Source of the DNA: Alistipes sp.
Lineage (GTDB): Bacteria > Bacteroidota > Bacteroidia > Bacteroidales > Rikenellaceae
Length of the DNA: 36,155 bases
Direction: 5' to 3'
Assembly: GCA_017555805.1 (NCBI GenBank)
Contig: JAFZFR010000016.1
Location: 1 to 36,155, forward strand
Positions 6,501 through 14,088 of the stretch are shown in pieces. A program made the translations under genes and the position numbers. How positions within the stretch are numbered: the first letter of the stretch is position 1; the number at the start of each line of letters is the position of its first letter. The notes under the pieces were generated by a model. It was not told the origin of the DNA and ran no database searches. It worked only from the letters and a program-made list of their open reading frames with translations.

Positions 6501-7178
6501 TTATGCTTTTCGCAGAGCCTCGATGAACTCCACATTTCTCTCCCAGATAGACTCCGTCGCAAACCAGAACTCGCGCGCCTCGGTGCTCTGCGATGGACGG
6601 TCGCTACGGCAATCATTCATATAAGCCTCATCGGCGGGATGCTCCGTGGCAATAAACTCTTCCCACCACGCCTTGTGGCGTGTACGCAGTTGTCGCAGGG
6701 CGTCGCGGTCGATGCCTCCCGAGCGGCGATACTCCGCCCAGAGGGTGAGCAGATGGTACTCTGGCGACTTGGTTGAGATGTCGAACAGAGCGCTCTCCAG
6801 ACAGTCGTAATCCTCAATCTCGACATAGGCAAACGCCAGCGGCACGACAGCCTCGAAGTGGTCCTCCTCGTCCATATCGAGCAGGCTCTCCCACAACGCA
6901 ACGGCCATCTCCACCTCGCCGATGTAGAGGTGGTCGGCGGCAGACTGATAGAGTATCTCCATCGCCGAGCGTGACGACGCATCGTTCCAGTCCAGCGGCA
7001 TAGGCTCGTCGCCCGCAAGGTCGAGGAGTTGCTGTGCGCCCTCGAAGCGTAACTCACACGCCTCCTGCCACTTGCCCTCTTTCTCAAGGCGCTGCGTCTG
7101 ACGCAGGATGGTGGTGAACCTATCGCCCTCAATCTTCCAGAGCGATGTAGAAACGGGTACTATTCTTGTGTTTTTCAT
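6501..7178 (-). CDS. TPR-like helical protein of unknown function in the cstA operon
   Basis: This 225-residue acidic protein has no signal peptide. It appears to be built from repeated helical pairs (for example AMEILYQSAADHLYIGEVEMA and VPLAFAYVEIEDYDCLESAL) that resemble tetratricopeptide-type repeats. It is rich in Trp, Glu and Asp. No catalytic residues are evident. Its start lies 1 bp after the end of cstA, so the two are almost certainly cotranscribed and translationally coupled. A scaffold or adaptor role is a guess from the fold only. Confidence 0.75.
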   Translation of the reverse strand: MKNTRIVPVSTSLWKIEGDRFTTILRQTQRLEKEGKWQEACELRFEGAQQLLDLAGDEPMPLDWNDASSRSAMEILYQSAADHLYIGEVEMAVALWESLLDMDEEDHFEAVVPLAFAYVEIEDYDCLESALFDISTKSPEYHLLTLWAEYRRSGGIDRDALRQLRTRHKAWWEEFIATEHPADEAYMNDCRSDRPSQSTEAREFWFATESIWERNVEFIEALRKA

Positions 7179-7179
7179 A

Positions 7180-8610
7180 TTACAAAGTCTTTATGGTCTT
7201 TACCTTCGTAAGCCAAATTGCAGCCGACAGGGCAATCGTAACTGCGCCCGCAAGGATGTAGGCGAGGGTGTGGTTTGCCATACCGATGAACTGACCCGAG
7301 ATAAAGATAAATGATGTGCAGATGTATGTCATCAAAATCGCTGGGGGCAGAGCCACCCAGATGTTGCGCTGGTGCTGCTTGAGATAGACCACGATAACCC
7401 ACAGCGTGACAACCGACATAGTCTGGTTGGTCCACGCAAAGTAACGCCACACAACATCAAAATCGACGAACAACAACACGATACCGATAGCGAACAGAGG
7501 GAGCGCAATGGCGAAGCGCTTGATGAGTGAGCGCTGCTCAACCTTCAGCACATCAGCCACGATGAGTCGTGCCGAGCGGAATGCTGTGTCGCCCGAGGTA
7601 ATTGCCGCCGAAACAACGCCAAAAAGTGCAATCGCACCACCCACAGCGCCGAGTGTGGTGTTCGAGATTTCGCCAACCGCCCACGCAGCCTCGTTGCCGT
7701 GCTGTGCCAGCGCCGCCACCAGGCCGTCAGGTCCGTGGAAGAATGCCATACCGATAGCCGCCCAAATCAAGGCGATGATGGACTCGGTAATCATCGAGCC
7801 GTAGAAAATCATTCTGCCCTCGCGCTCGTTGTTCATACAACGCGCCATAAGAGGCGACTGCGTGGCGTGGAAGCCCGAGATAGCGCCGCAGGCAACGGTG
7901 ATAAAGAGCGTTGGGATAATAGGCATACTCTCGGTATTTGGCTGATAGTTACGCAGGGTCTCAAGCGTGAGGTTAGGGATGGTGTAGTCGCCCCTAAAGA
8001 GGATGATTGCCAAGCTAACCGACATAAATATCAGCGCCGCACCGAACAGAGGGTATATCTTGCCGATGAGTTTGTCAATCGGCAGCATTGTTGCGATGAA
8101 GTAATAGACGAGGATTATAGCAATCCAGCCCCAGTAGGGTATCGCTGTAACCATACCGCTCAGGATGCTGGCGGGCGAGCGCATAAAGACCACGCCGACC
8201 AAAATGAGCAACACGAGCGACAGCGCGCGCATAAACTGGCGCATACCGCCGCCGAGGTAGCGACCCACAATCTCTGGAAGGCTCAAGCCGTCGTTACGCA
8301 GCAGGATAATGCCCGAGATGTAGTCGTGCATAGCGCCCACGAAGATGCCGCCGAAGGTAATCCACAGAAAGACCACCGGACCGAAGCAAGCGCCCATCAC
8401 CGCGCCGAAGATAGGACCGATGCCCGCGATGTTGAGCAACTGAATGAGGAAGGTGCGCCAGCGAGGCATAGGGATGTAATCGACGCCGTCGTAGAGCGTA
8501 GCCGATGGAACAGCCGCCTGCGAGTCAATCTTGCAGACCTTATCAAGATATGCTCCGTAGCCGAAATATGCTGCCACGAGCAGTGCCAGACAGATTAAAA
8601 ATGTAATCAT
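7180..8610 (-). CDS. cstA: Carbon starvation protein A (CstA) family membrane transporter
   Basis: This 476-residue polytopic membrane protein carries CstA hallmarks: NIAGIGPIFGAVMGACFGP near residues 60-80, GAMHDYISGI, SLPEIVGRYLGGG, and GAISGFHATQSPLMARC further on. It is shorter than the E. coli protein of about 700 residues, as is usual for Bacteroidetes members. The family transports pyruvate and/or peptides during carbon limitation in enteric bacteria; the substrate here is unproven. It is the promoter-proximal gene of a minus-strand operon with four genes behind it (gaps of 1, 5, 3 and 2 bp). Upstream, AAACTTTG on the minus strand is only a near match to a -7 box. Confidence 0.9.
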   Translation of the reverse strand: MITFLICLALLVAAYFGYGAYLDKVCKIDSQAAVPSATLYDGVDYIPMPRWRTFLIQLLNIAGIGPIFGAVMGACFGPVVFLWITFGGIFVGAMHDYISGIILLRNDGLSLPEIVGRYLGGGMRQFMRALSLVLLILVGVVFMRSPASILSGMVTAIPYWGWIAIILVYYFIATMLPIDKLIGKIYPLFGAALIFMSVSLAIILFRGDYTIPNLTLETLRNYQPNTESMPIIPTLFITVACGAISGFHATQSPLMARCMNNEREGRMIFYGSMITESIIALIWAAIGMAFFHGPDGLVAALAQHGNEAAWAVGEISNTTLGAVGGAIALFGVVSAAITSGDTAFRSARLIVADVLKVEQRSLIKRFAIALPLFAIGIVLLFVDFDVVWRYFAWTNQTMSVVTLWVIVVYLKQHQRNIWVALPPAILMTYICTSFIFISGQFIGMANHTLAYILAGAVTIALSAAIWLTKVKTIKTL

Positions 8611-8748
8611 ATAATCAGTAAATTGCGTTTCAAAGTTTCACATTACGCTTTATCAATGCGAATTTACGAAAAAATGAGACAACTCAAGCAACTTTTTCTA
8701 AAAATGTGGCGCACGAAGGGTGGAAAATTTGGGTTGCAGTGGACATAA

Positions 8749-8781
8749 AAAAAGGAACAAGAGTTGCCCCTGTTCCTTTTT
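8749..8781 (-). terminator. Terminator of the GH43 pair
   Basis: AAAAAGGAACA (8749-8759) pairs with TGTTCCTTTTT (8771-8781) across an 11-nt loop, with U-rich sequence on either strand. It separates the two GH43 genes from the downstream cstA operon. Confidence 0.85.
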
Positions 8782-8819
8782 ATTGAGTTGCAGAGCGGAG
8801 ACCGCTCGCGCGAAAATCT

Positions 8820-9818
8820 TTATCGCTTCTTGATGCTTGGCACCTTGCCCACCTTTGCTGGGTAGCCGTTGCCGATTGTAGGCCAGCCATCCTTGTCCCA
8901 GTTCACTGGGTCGAGGTACATCTTGCGACCAGCATTTGGTGCGTCCACATCCACGCCGTGGTAGTAGATCCAATCCTGACCCTTGTCGTCGGTGATAATC
9001 TGTGAGTCGTGACCAGGACCCTTAACCACATCGCTGCCAGTGAGCAAAATCTCGTGGTGGTTCTCCAGCATCTTGCGACCCTGCTTATCAACATAAGGAC
9101 CGAACAGCGACTTGCTTCGACCCACAACAGTCTCATAGGTGCTGTTCACGCCATTGCAGCACGAACCGATTGATGCGAAGAGGTAGTAGTAACCCTTGCG
9201 CTTGAGGATGTATGAGCCCTCGTAGGCTGTACCTGCGATGCGCATAAGGTTGCTCTGGTCAATAAGCTCCAGACCATCCTCGGTAAGCTCGGTGAGATAG
9301 ATGCCACGGAAACTGCCCCAGATGAGCCACTTGCGACCGCCCTCCTGATATACCACTGGGTCGATAGAGTTCTGCACGCCAATCTGCTTTGAGTTAAAGA
9401 GCAACTTTGCATTGGTGAAAGGACCCTCTGGTGTATCAGCCACAGCGCGACCGATACCAGCCTCCCACTCGCCGCCCCAAGTGGACATTGAGAAGTAGAG
9501 TACATATTTGCCCTCAATAAGGTTGATGTCTGGTGCCCAGATGTTTGCTTTTGGTACGAACTTAGGCACTTCGCCCTGACGGAATGCGCCGCCAATGAAC
9601 TCCCAGTTCACCATATCCGTAGATTTATAGACTGGTACATTGCCTCGCTGCATAGTCGAATAGGCGTAGAATGTGCCATCCTCTGCGCGGATAACTGTTG
9701 GGTCGGGTGCGTTGTTGTCGATTACTGGGTTGGTGTATGTTGCAGTCGCATCCTCACTCTTCACACCCGAGCACGAGCTAATCAATGCTACCGCTGCCAA
9801 CAAACATAGATACTTCAT
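8820..9818 (-). CDS. GH43 family lipoprotein, arabinan endo-1,5-alpha-L-arabinanase-like (paralogue 1)
   Basis: The 332-residue product has a lipoprotein signal ending ISSC (Cys16), then a five-bladed beta-propeller GH43 domain. The inverting catalytic set is visible: base Asp39 in APDPTV, pKa modulator Asp153 in NSIDPVV, and acid Glu200 in TAYEGSY. KGPGHDSQI and WDKDGWPTIG are typical near the end of arabinan-active members. Expected activity is endo- or exo-cleavage of alpha-1,5-arabinan at the cell surface or in the periplasm. It lies 36 bp behind a close paralogue and is probably cotranscribed with it. No susC/susD pair is present in the window. Confidence 0.9.
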   Translation of the reverse strand: MKYLCLLAAVALISSCSGVKSEDATATYTNPVIDNNAPDPTVIRAEDGTFYAYSTMQRGNVPVYKSTDMVNWEFIGGAFRQGEVPKFVPKANIWAPDINLIEGKYVLYFSMSTWGGEWEAGIGRAVADTPEGPFTNAKLLFNSKQIGVQNSIDPVVYQEGGRKWLIWGSFRGIYLTELTEDGLELIDQSNLMRIAGTAYEGSYILKRKGYYYLFASIGSCCNGVNSTYETVVGRSKSLFGPYVDKQGRKMLENHHEILLTGSDVVKGPGHDSQIITDDKGQDWIYYHGVDVDAPNAGRKMYLDPVNWDKDGWPTIGNGYPAKVGKVPSIKKR

Positions 9819-9854
9819 ATTGTTAAAGTTTTAAGTGTTATAAATCTTTCTCGC

Positions 9855-10916
9855 TTACTCTTTCTCTACTGGCTTAAAATATGGAGCTTTCGTGCGTGCT
9901 GTGGTAGGTGTGCCTGTGCCCACACCGATTGTAGGCCAGCCATCCTTATCCCAATTAACCTTGTCGAGATATACCTTGCGACCAGCGTTGGGCTCGTTCA
10001 CATCGTAACCGTGGTAGAGTATCCAATCGTCGCCGTTGTCGTCGGTGATAATCTGCGATGTGTGACCAGGACCCTTCACCTTGTCGTTGCCCACGAGGAT
10101 AGTCTCGTGGCGGTTGTCCAACATTCTGCCGCCGCTCTTGTCGAAATAAGGACCATAGAGCGACTTGCTTCGACCCACCACGACGCGGTAGGTGCTATTC
10201 ACACCATCACAACAAGAGCCCCACGCGCCGAACATATAGTAGTAGCCGTCGCGCTTGTGGATGTAGATGCCCTCGTATGCTGTGCCAGCAATCTTCTGGA
10301 TGTCGGTCTTGTCAATCAACTCCAGCCCATTCTCGGTAAGTTCGGTGATGTAGATACCACGGAAACTGCCCCATATGAGATACTTGCGGTTGCCCTCCTG
10401 AAAGACCACTGGGTCGATTGAGTTCTGTACGCCAATATCGCGTGAGTTGAAGAGCAATTTGGCGTCAGAGTAGAAACCGCCTGGTTTTACTGCTACGGCG
10501 CGACCGATACCTGCGTCCCACTCTCCGCCCCATTTCGACATCGAGAAGTAGAGCACATATTTGCCCTTGATGTAGTTGGCGTCGGGAGCCCACAGACCAG
10601 CGTCGGGCACGAATTTGGGTGCGTTCGCATTGGTGTAGGCGGTGCCGTAGAACGACCAATCGACCAGATTGTCAGACCAATATACGGGCGTGTTGTTGCC
10701 GCCAGTGCTGAAGGCGTAGAACTTGCCGTCGTTGCCTCTCACGACCGTTGGGTCGGGGGCATCCTGGTTGATGACAGGGTTTTTGTAGTAGGTCACGACA
10801 ACCTCGGGCTCCTCTTCGTCTGGTCCGTCCACGAGAACGGGCTCATCCGAGCAGGCGCAGAGCAATACCGACATCAGCGCAGCCACTGCGGCGAGGGTGA
10901 AACGATATTTTTTCAT
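9855..10916 (-). CDS. GH43 family lipoprotein, arabinan endo-1,5-alpha-L-arabinanase-like (paralogue 2)
   Basis: This 353-residue protein has a signal peptide ending LCAC (Cys22), followed by an acidic stretch (SDEPVLVDGPDEEEPE). An acidic start directly after the lipid-bearing Cys is the pattern associated with surface export of Bacteroidetes lipoproteins, so surface display is likely. The catalytic set is Asp55 (APDPTV), Asp168 (NSIDPVV) and Glu215 (TAYEGIY). The catalytic domain matches the downstream gene along its whole length, including GVQNSIDPVV, LIWGSFRGIY and DGWPTIG, so the pair arose by tandem duplication. It starts 30 bp after argS with no convincing promoter between, so read-through from argS is possible. 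Confidence 0.9.
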   Translation of the reverse strand: MKKYRFTLAAVAALMSVLLCACSDEPVLVDGPDEEEPEVVVTYYKNPVINQDAPDPTVVRGNDGKFYAFSTGGNNTPVYWSDNLVDWSFYGTAYTNANAPKFVPDAGLWAPDANYIKGKYVLYFSMSKWGGEWDAGIGRAVAVKPGGFYSDAKLLFNSRDIGVQNSIDPVVFQEGNRKYLIWGSFRGIYITELTENGLELIDKTDIQKIAGTAYEGIYIHKRDGYYYMFGAWGSCCDGVNSTYRVVVGRSKSLYGPYFDKSGGRMLDNRHETILVGNDKVKGPGHTSQIITDDNGDDWILYHGYDVNEPNAGRKVYLDKVNWDKDGWPTIGVGTGTPTTARTKAPYFKPVEKE

Positions 10917-10946
10917 AGTTCAGGTGTAGTTTTAGGTTGCGGTTTT

Positions 10947-12725
10947 TTACATTCGTTGTGGCACATCAATGCCCAGGAGTTTCATCGCGCGGTTGATTAC
11001 GCGAGCCACCTCGGCTGCCAACATCACGCGCATCTGGCGTACCTCGGCATTCTCCTCGCGGAGGATTGAGTGGTCGTGGTAGTAACCGTTGAAACTCTTT
11101 GCAAGGTCGTAGGCGTAAGCCGCGATAACCGATGGAGCGAAGTTCTCGCCAGCCGATTTAACCACAGTTGGGAACTCGCCCAGCGACTTGATAAGCTCAA
11201 TCTCGGCAGGCAAAAGGTTGCCGATAGTTGCGTTCTTATAGTCGATGCCAGCCTCGTCAGCCTTGCGAAGGATTGAGCAGATGCGGGCGTGAGTGTACTG
11301 GATGAATGGGCCAGTGTTGCCGTTGAAGTCGATTGACTCGCGTGGGTCGAAGAGCATAGTCTTCTTTGGATCGACCTTCAGGATGAAGTACTTGAGCGCA
11401 CCCAAGCCTACCATTGTGCAAACGGCGTTTGCCTCCTCCTCGGTGCAACCGTCGAGCTTACCCAACTCGTTTGACATATCGCGTGCGGTCTCAACCATAT
11501 CGGCAATCAAATCGTCGGCGTCAACGACAGTACCCTCGCGTGACTTCATCTTACCCTCTGGCAACTCAACCATACCGTAAGAGAGGTGGTAGATGTTGTC
11601 GCTCCACTCGTAGCCGAGCTTCTTCAGAACGAGCTTCAACACCTGGAAGTGGTAGTTCTGCTCGTTACCCACAACATAAATCATATCGTCGAGCTTGTTC
11701 TCCTCGAAGCGGCTCAACGCTGTACCCAAGTCCTGGGTCATATATACCGATGTGCCGTCGCCACGAAGCAGGAGTTTCTGATCCAAGCCATCTGACTCGA
11801 GGTCAATCCATACAGAGTTGTCCTCCTTGCGGAAGAATACGCCCTTGTCCAGGCCATCCTGCACGAGGCTCTTACCCAAGAGGTAGGTCTGCGACTCGTA
11901 ATATACCTTGTCGAAATCAACGCCCAGAGCCTTGTAGGTCACATCGAAGCCCTCATATACCCAGCCGTTCATTGTCTGCCAGAGTGAGTAAACCTCCTCG
12001 TCCTTTGCCTCCCACTTACGCAACATCTCCTGCGCAGCGAGCATAATAGGAGCCTTCTTCTTTGCCTCGTCCTCGGTCATACCGCCCTCGATGAGCTCCT
12101 TAACCTCGGCCTTGTAGTGCTTGTCGAACTCAACATAGTACTTACCCACCAGGTGGTCACCCTTCATACCAGATGATGCTGGGGTCTCGCCACCGCCATA
12201 AAGCTGCCAAGCGAGCATAGATTTACAGATGTGGATACCGCGGTCGTTCACCAAATTCACCTTAATCACATTGTGGCCGTTAGCCTTCAAAATCTGGGCA
12301 ACAGAGTAACCCAAGAGGTTGTTACGGATGTGACCCAGGTGGAGTGGCTTGTTGGTATTTGGTGATGAGTACTCAATCATAATTGTGCGACCCGATGGTG
12401 CTGCCTCGCCGAAAGAGTCGTTAGCAACCTCCTCGCTGAAGCGGTCAGCCCAGTATGCTGGCGCAATCGAGAGGTTAAGGAAGCCCTTGATTACATTGAA
12501 GCCGCTGATGTGTGGGTTGTTTGCCACGATGTGCTCACCAATCTCGTTGGCTGTCGCCTCTGGTGACTTGCGACTGAGCTTGAGGAGAGGGAAGGTAACC
12601 AATGTGTAGTCGCCCTCGAACTCCTTGCGGGTCTTCTGGATCTGAATCTGCGATGCCTCTACTGCACCATACAAAGCCTCGATAGACGAGGTCGCAATTT
12701 GAGCGATAAAAGTTTCTGTATTCAT
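10947..12725 (-). CDS. argS: Arginyl-tRNA synthetase
   Basis: This 592-residue class I aminoacyl-tRNA synthetase charges tRNA-Arg. An N-terminal additional domain (about 1-110) precedes the catalytic core. The HIGH-type signature is HLGH (129-132) inside EYSSPNTNKPLHLGHIRNN. The KMSKS-type loop is represented by EGKMKSREG. A DALR-type helical anticodon-binding domain forms the C-terminus (from about 470, FIQYTHARI) and ends LLGIDVPQRM. I chose the ATG at 12725 (MNTETF) because the longer in-frame GTG at 12758 overlaps the -7 promoter box and would precede the transcript start. Confidence 0.95.
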   Translation of the reverse strand: MNTETFIAQIATSSIEALYGAVEASQIQIQKTRKEFEGDYTLVTFPLLKLSRKSPEATANEIGEHIVANNPHISGFNVIKGFLNLSIAPAYWADRFSEEVANDSFGEAAPSGRTIMIEYSSPNTNKPLHLGHIRNNLLGYSVAQILKANGHNVIKVNLVNDRGIHICKSMLAWQLYGGGETPASSGMKGDHLVGKYYVEFDKHYKAEVKELIEGGMTEDEAKKKAPIMLAAQEMLRKWEAKDEEVYSLWQTMNGWVYEGFDVTYKALGVDFDKVYYESQTYLLGKSLVQDGLDKGVFFRKEDNSVWIDLESDGLDQKLLLRGDGTSVYMTQDLGTALSRFEENKLDDMIYVVGNEQNYHFQVLKLVLKKLGYEWSDNIYHLSYGMVELPEGKMKSREGTVVDADDLIADMVETARDMSNELGKLDGCTEEEANAVCTMVGLGALKYFILKVDPKKTMLFDPRESIDFNGNTGPFIQYTHARICSILRKADEAGIDYKNATIGNLLPAEIELIKSLGEFPTVVKSAGENFAPSVIAAYAYDLAKSFNGYYHDHSILREENAEVRQMRVMLAAEVARVINRAMKLLGIDVPQRM

Positions 12726-12757
12726 ATCTTTGATTTTTTGTATTCTCTCTATTCGCA

Positions 12758-12765
12758 CAAAGATA
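12758..12765 (-). promoter_or_regulatory. -7 box of argS
   Basis: On the minus strand this reads TATCTTTG, matching TAnnTTTG, 32 bp before the ATG at 12725. It overlaps the upstream in-frame GTG and therefore decides the start. Confidence 0.65.
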
Positions 12766-12850
12766 GTGATTTTTTCATTCTTATGGTGCTGTGGGCGCGA
12801 TTATATTAGGAATAAAATGGCTTTGATGCTTTACTTTTCTCGGTTTTTTG

Positions 12851-12858
12851 TAATTTTG
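12851..12858 (+). promoter_or_regulatory. -7 box of dusB
   Basis: TAATTTTG matches TAnnTTTG and lies 20 bp before the ATG at 12879. It is divergent from the argS promoter within a 153-bp intergenic region. Confidence 0.65.
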
Positions 12859-12878
12859 CGCCATAAAATGTAAGAATA

Positions 12879-13901
12879 ATGAAGATAGGCAATATCGAAT
12901 TGGGCGACAAGCCCCTGTTTTTGGCTCCGATGGAGGATGTGACAGACCCTTCGTTCCGCTATATGTGCAAGCGTTTTGGCGCTGATGTGGTGACCACCGA
13001 GTTTATCTCGTCGGACGGTCTTATCCGCGATGCGTGGAAGTCGCGTGCCAAACTCAACATCGACGAGGCGGAGCGCCCTGTGGGCATCCAGATTTATGGT
13101 CATCTCATCGAGCCGATGGTCGAGGCTGCCCGCATTGCCGAGACTGCCCATCCCGATTTTATTGATATCAACTTTGGCTGCCCAGTGAAGAAGATTGCGG
13201 GCAGAGGTGCTGGCTCGGGTATGATGCGCGATGTGCCGCTGATGGTCGAGATGACGCGCCAGATTGTGCAGGCGGTAAATACGCCCGTGACCGTCAAGAC
13301 ACGCCTTGGCTGGGATGAGGAGTCGAAGAACATTATGGAGATTGCTCTCCGCCTGCAAGATACGGGCATCAAGGCGCTCACAATCCACGGTCGCACCCGC
13401 TCGCAGATGTATCGCGGCGAGGCTGACTGGACGCTCATAGGCGAGGTAAAGAACCACCCTTCAATCGAGATACCTATCATCGGTAACGGTGATGTGGATT
13501 CGGGCGAGAAGGCGAAAAAGATGTTCGATACCTATGGTGTGGATGGCGTGATGATTGGTCGTGCAACATACGGTCGCCCCTGGATTTTTAAGGAGGTGAA
13601 ACACTATATGCAGACAGGAGAGGTGATGCCGCAGCCTACTGTCATTGAGCGAGTTGCAATCGCAAAGGAGCACCTTCTCAAGTCGCTTGAGATTAAGGGC
13701 GAGAAGGTTGGAATCCTTGAGATGCGCCGCCATATGTCCAACTACTTTAAGGGTCTGCCCGACTTCAAATCCACCCGTCTAAAGTTGGTTACTCTCTACG
13801 ATGTTGATGAGATAAATGCTACCCTCGATTACATTGCCGAGCGTTGGGGGGATTATGATATGAGTGGGGCGGTGCCGCCATCGCTTTCACACGATATTTA
13901 G
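12879..13901 (+). CDS. dusB: tRNA-dihydrouridine synthase (DusB-like)
   Basis: This 340-residue flavoenzyme would reduce uridine to dihydrouridine in the tRNA D-arm. The FMN-binding TIM barrel is recognisable from LAPMEDVTDPSFR (15-27) through NFGCPVKKI, where Cys101 is the catalytic acid, then VKTRLGW, TIHGRTRSQMYRG and IPIIGNGDVDS to GVMIGRATYGRPWIF. A helical tRNA-binding domain forms the last 90 or so residues. Length and motif order are those of the NifR3/DusB group; the exact Dus subtype cannot be fixed by eye. The gene ends 1 bp before a long palindromic element. Confidence 0.93.
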   Translation: MKIGNIELGDKPLFLAPMEDVTDPSFRYMCKRFGADVVTTEFISSDGLIRDAWKSRAKLNIDEAERPVGIQIYGHLIEPMVEAARIAETAHPDFIDINFGCPVKKIAGRGAGSGMMRDVPLMVEMTRQIVQAVNTPVTVKTRLGWDEESKNIMEIALRLQDTGIKALTIHGRTRSQMYRGEADWTLIGEVKNHPSIEIPIIGNGDVDSGEKAKKMFDTYGVDGVMIGRATYGRPWIFKEVKHYMQTGEVMPQPTVIERVAIAKEHLLKSLEIKGEKVGILEMRRHMSNYFKGLPDFKSTRLKLVTLYDVDEINATLDYIAERWGDYDMSGAVPPSLSHDI

Positions 13902-14025
13902 GAAATTTATTAGCGATGCTCTTTTGGCATCTGCCTTGATTTCGGGCTGCTCATTTACGAAAAGTAAACTCCGCGCCCTCACTCTGCGAGCAACTCACAA
14001 AATAGCTATCGCTAAGGGAAATTTC
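13902..14025. repeat. 124-bp imperfect palindrome, copy A of a two-copy element
   Basis: The element starts immediately after the dusB stop codon. Nested complementary arms are GAAATTT (13902-13908) with AAATTTC (14019-14025), TAGCGAT (13911-13917) with ATCGCTA (14008-14014), GGGC (13944-13947) with GCCC (13975-13978), and TTTAC (13954-13958) with GTAAA (13964-13968) around a 5-nt loop. The core CTCATTTACG...AAGTAAACT is shared with 31418-31538. No T-tract follows. Confidence 0.75.
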
Positions 14026-14040
14026 AAGCAAAGAATAGAA

Positions 14041-14067
14041 AAGGCTGTTGCATCACGCAACAGCCTT
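14041..14067 (-). terminator. Terminator of the Na/Pi cotransporter gene
   Basis: An 11-bp perfect stem, AAGGCTGTTGC (14041-14051) with GCAACAGCCTT (14057-14067), closes an ATCAC loop. On the minus strand it is followed by a U-rich stretch, so it mainly serves the minus-strand gene. Confidence 0.85.
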
Positions 14068-14088
14068 AATTGTTGTATGTAAGAAAAA

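Noticed and set aside
7699-8598. 299-residue His-rich plus-strand frame over cstA
   Set aside because: His/Asp/Asn richness results from reading the complement of membrane-protein codons; cstA is clearly the real gene.
12726-12758. GTG start for ArgS 11 codons upstream
   Set aside because: It overlaps the -7 box TATCTTTG, so it would not be in the transcript.
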